Assembly (NCBI GenBank): GCA_024195585.1
Contig: SWBL01000003.1
Coordinates: 352,718 to 416,717 of the forward strand
Reading direction: 5' to 3'
From: Aureobasidium sp. EXF-3400
Taxonomy: Eukaryota; Ascomycota; Dothideomycetes; Dothideales; Saccotheciaceae
Length of the DNA: 64,000 nt
A program made the translations under genes and the position numbers. Shown here piece by piece: positions 63,911 to 64,000 of this stretch. Each line of letters starts with the position of its first letter. The first letter of the stretch is position 1. Under the pieces are notes generated by a model. It had not been told where the DNA came from and searched no databases. It saw nothing but the letters and a program-made list of their open reading frames with translations.

Positions 63911-64000
63911 GCCGGGGTAGCTCAATCGGTAGAGCGTGTGGCTCTTATCTTCTTAGATATTCCAAACCTCAAGGTCGCGGGTTCGAGCCCCGCCTTCGGC
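63911..64000 (+). tRNA. tRNA-Lys(CUU) with an 18-base intron
   Basis: The 90 bases fold as a complete tRNA of 72 mature bases plus an 18-base intron (63948-63965) placed one base 3' of the anticodon, the canonical fungal site. The acceptor arm pairs GCCGGGG with CTTCGGC (two G-U pairs). The D arm is GCTC/GAGC around AATCGGTA, and the T arm is GCGGG-TTCGAGC-CCCGC. The anticodon CTT lies at 63944-63946, with T before and A after. The anticodon stem TGTGG/CCTCA has one T-T mismatch in its middle pair. The gene ends with the last window base, so any CCA or terminator is not visible. Confidence 0.88.

Noticed and set aside
1..64000. CRISPR array, insertion sequence or prophage
   Set aside because: No direct-repeat/spacer pattern, transposase or integrase was seen on either strand. 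All firm genes are fungal with spliceosomal introns.

Overview
The window looks like nuclear DNA of a filamentous ascomycete (Pezizomycotina; a dothideomycete-like black fungus would fit, but I cannot name a species). The evidence is short GT-AG introns of about 50-95 bases with CTAAC/CTGAC-type branch sites, tightly packed genes on both strands, and a set of eukaryotic and fungal proteins: Mer3/HFM1 helicase, TPR/MLP1, V-ATPase subunit a, QCR6, COQ3, UTP14, TFIIE beta, a GH81 glucanase and an Ayg1-type pigment hydrolase. There is no operon structure. Neighbours are mostly divergent or convergent pairs.

Region 1 (1-10.4 kb): the 3' end of a steroid-reductase-like membrane enzyme, a UspA-domain protein, an Ayg1-type hydrolase with a full Ser/Asp/His triad (DHN-melanin type chemistry, no PKS nearby), then a 2.4 kb gene-poor island. 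The island carries tandem repeats and a displaced Argonaute C-terminal fragment. After it come UTP14 and mitochondrial ribosomal protein mL41 in divergent orientation.

Region 2 (10.6-21 kb): a secreted GH81 endo-beta-1,3-glucanase, an unfamiliar protein with a GIY-YIG-like motif and several CxxC pairs, and a broken Argonaute locus. The locus has an N/L1/PAZ half that ends in a coiled-coil tail, a decayed AT-rich copy of that tail, then an L2/MID/PIWI half. The PIWI half has at least six in-frame stops, each explicable by one C-to-T or G-to-A change. The final PIWI exon is missing there, but a matching one lies 15 kb upstream on the other strand at 5.25 kb. This is the most unusual part of the window.

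Region 3 (21-39 kb): mitochondrial Mn-SOD, QCR6 (complex III hinge), a fungal protein with CP[FI] motifs, dehydrodolichyl diphosphate synthase, a single-pass membrane protein, an isoprenylcysteine-methyltransferase-like protein, a WBP2-like GRAM/PY protein, the meiotic helicase Mer3/HFM1 (8 exons), a UDP-galactose/UDP-GlcNAc transporter and TFIIE beta.

Region 4 (39-64 kb): the 2,202-residue nuclear-basket protein TPR/MLP1, COQ3, an aldo-keto reductase of the K+-channel-beta type, a rhodopsin-domain 7TM protein, an unrecognised protein ending in eight exact heptad repeats, a 9-exon class I/II aminotransferase, a Rossmann-fold protein, V-ATPase subunit a, a type II haloacid dehalogenase and an intron-containing tRNA-Lys(CUU) that ends with the last base of the window.

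Exon boundaries were set by hand from splice signals and reading frame. They are exact where the frame closes, and uncertain where stated. Several mitochondrial genes (mL41, SOD2, QCR6, COQ3) lie scattered here, but nothing suggests they are co-regulated.
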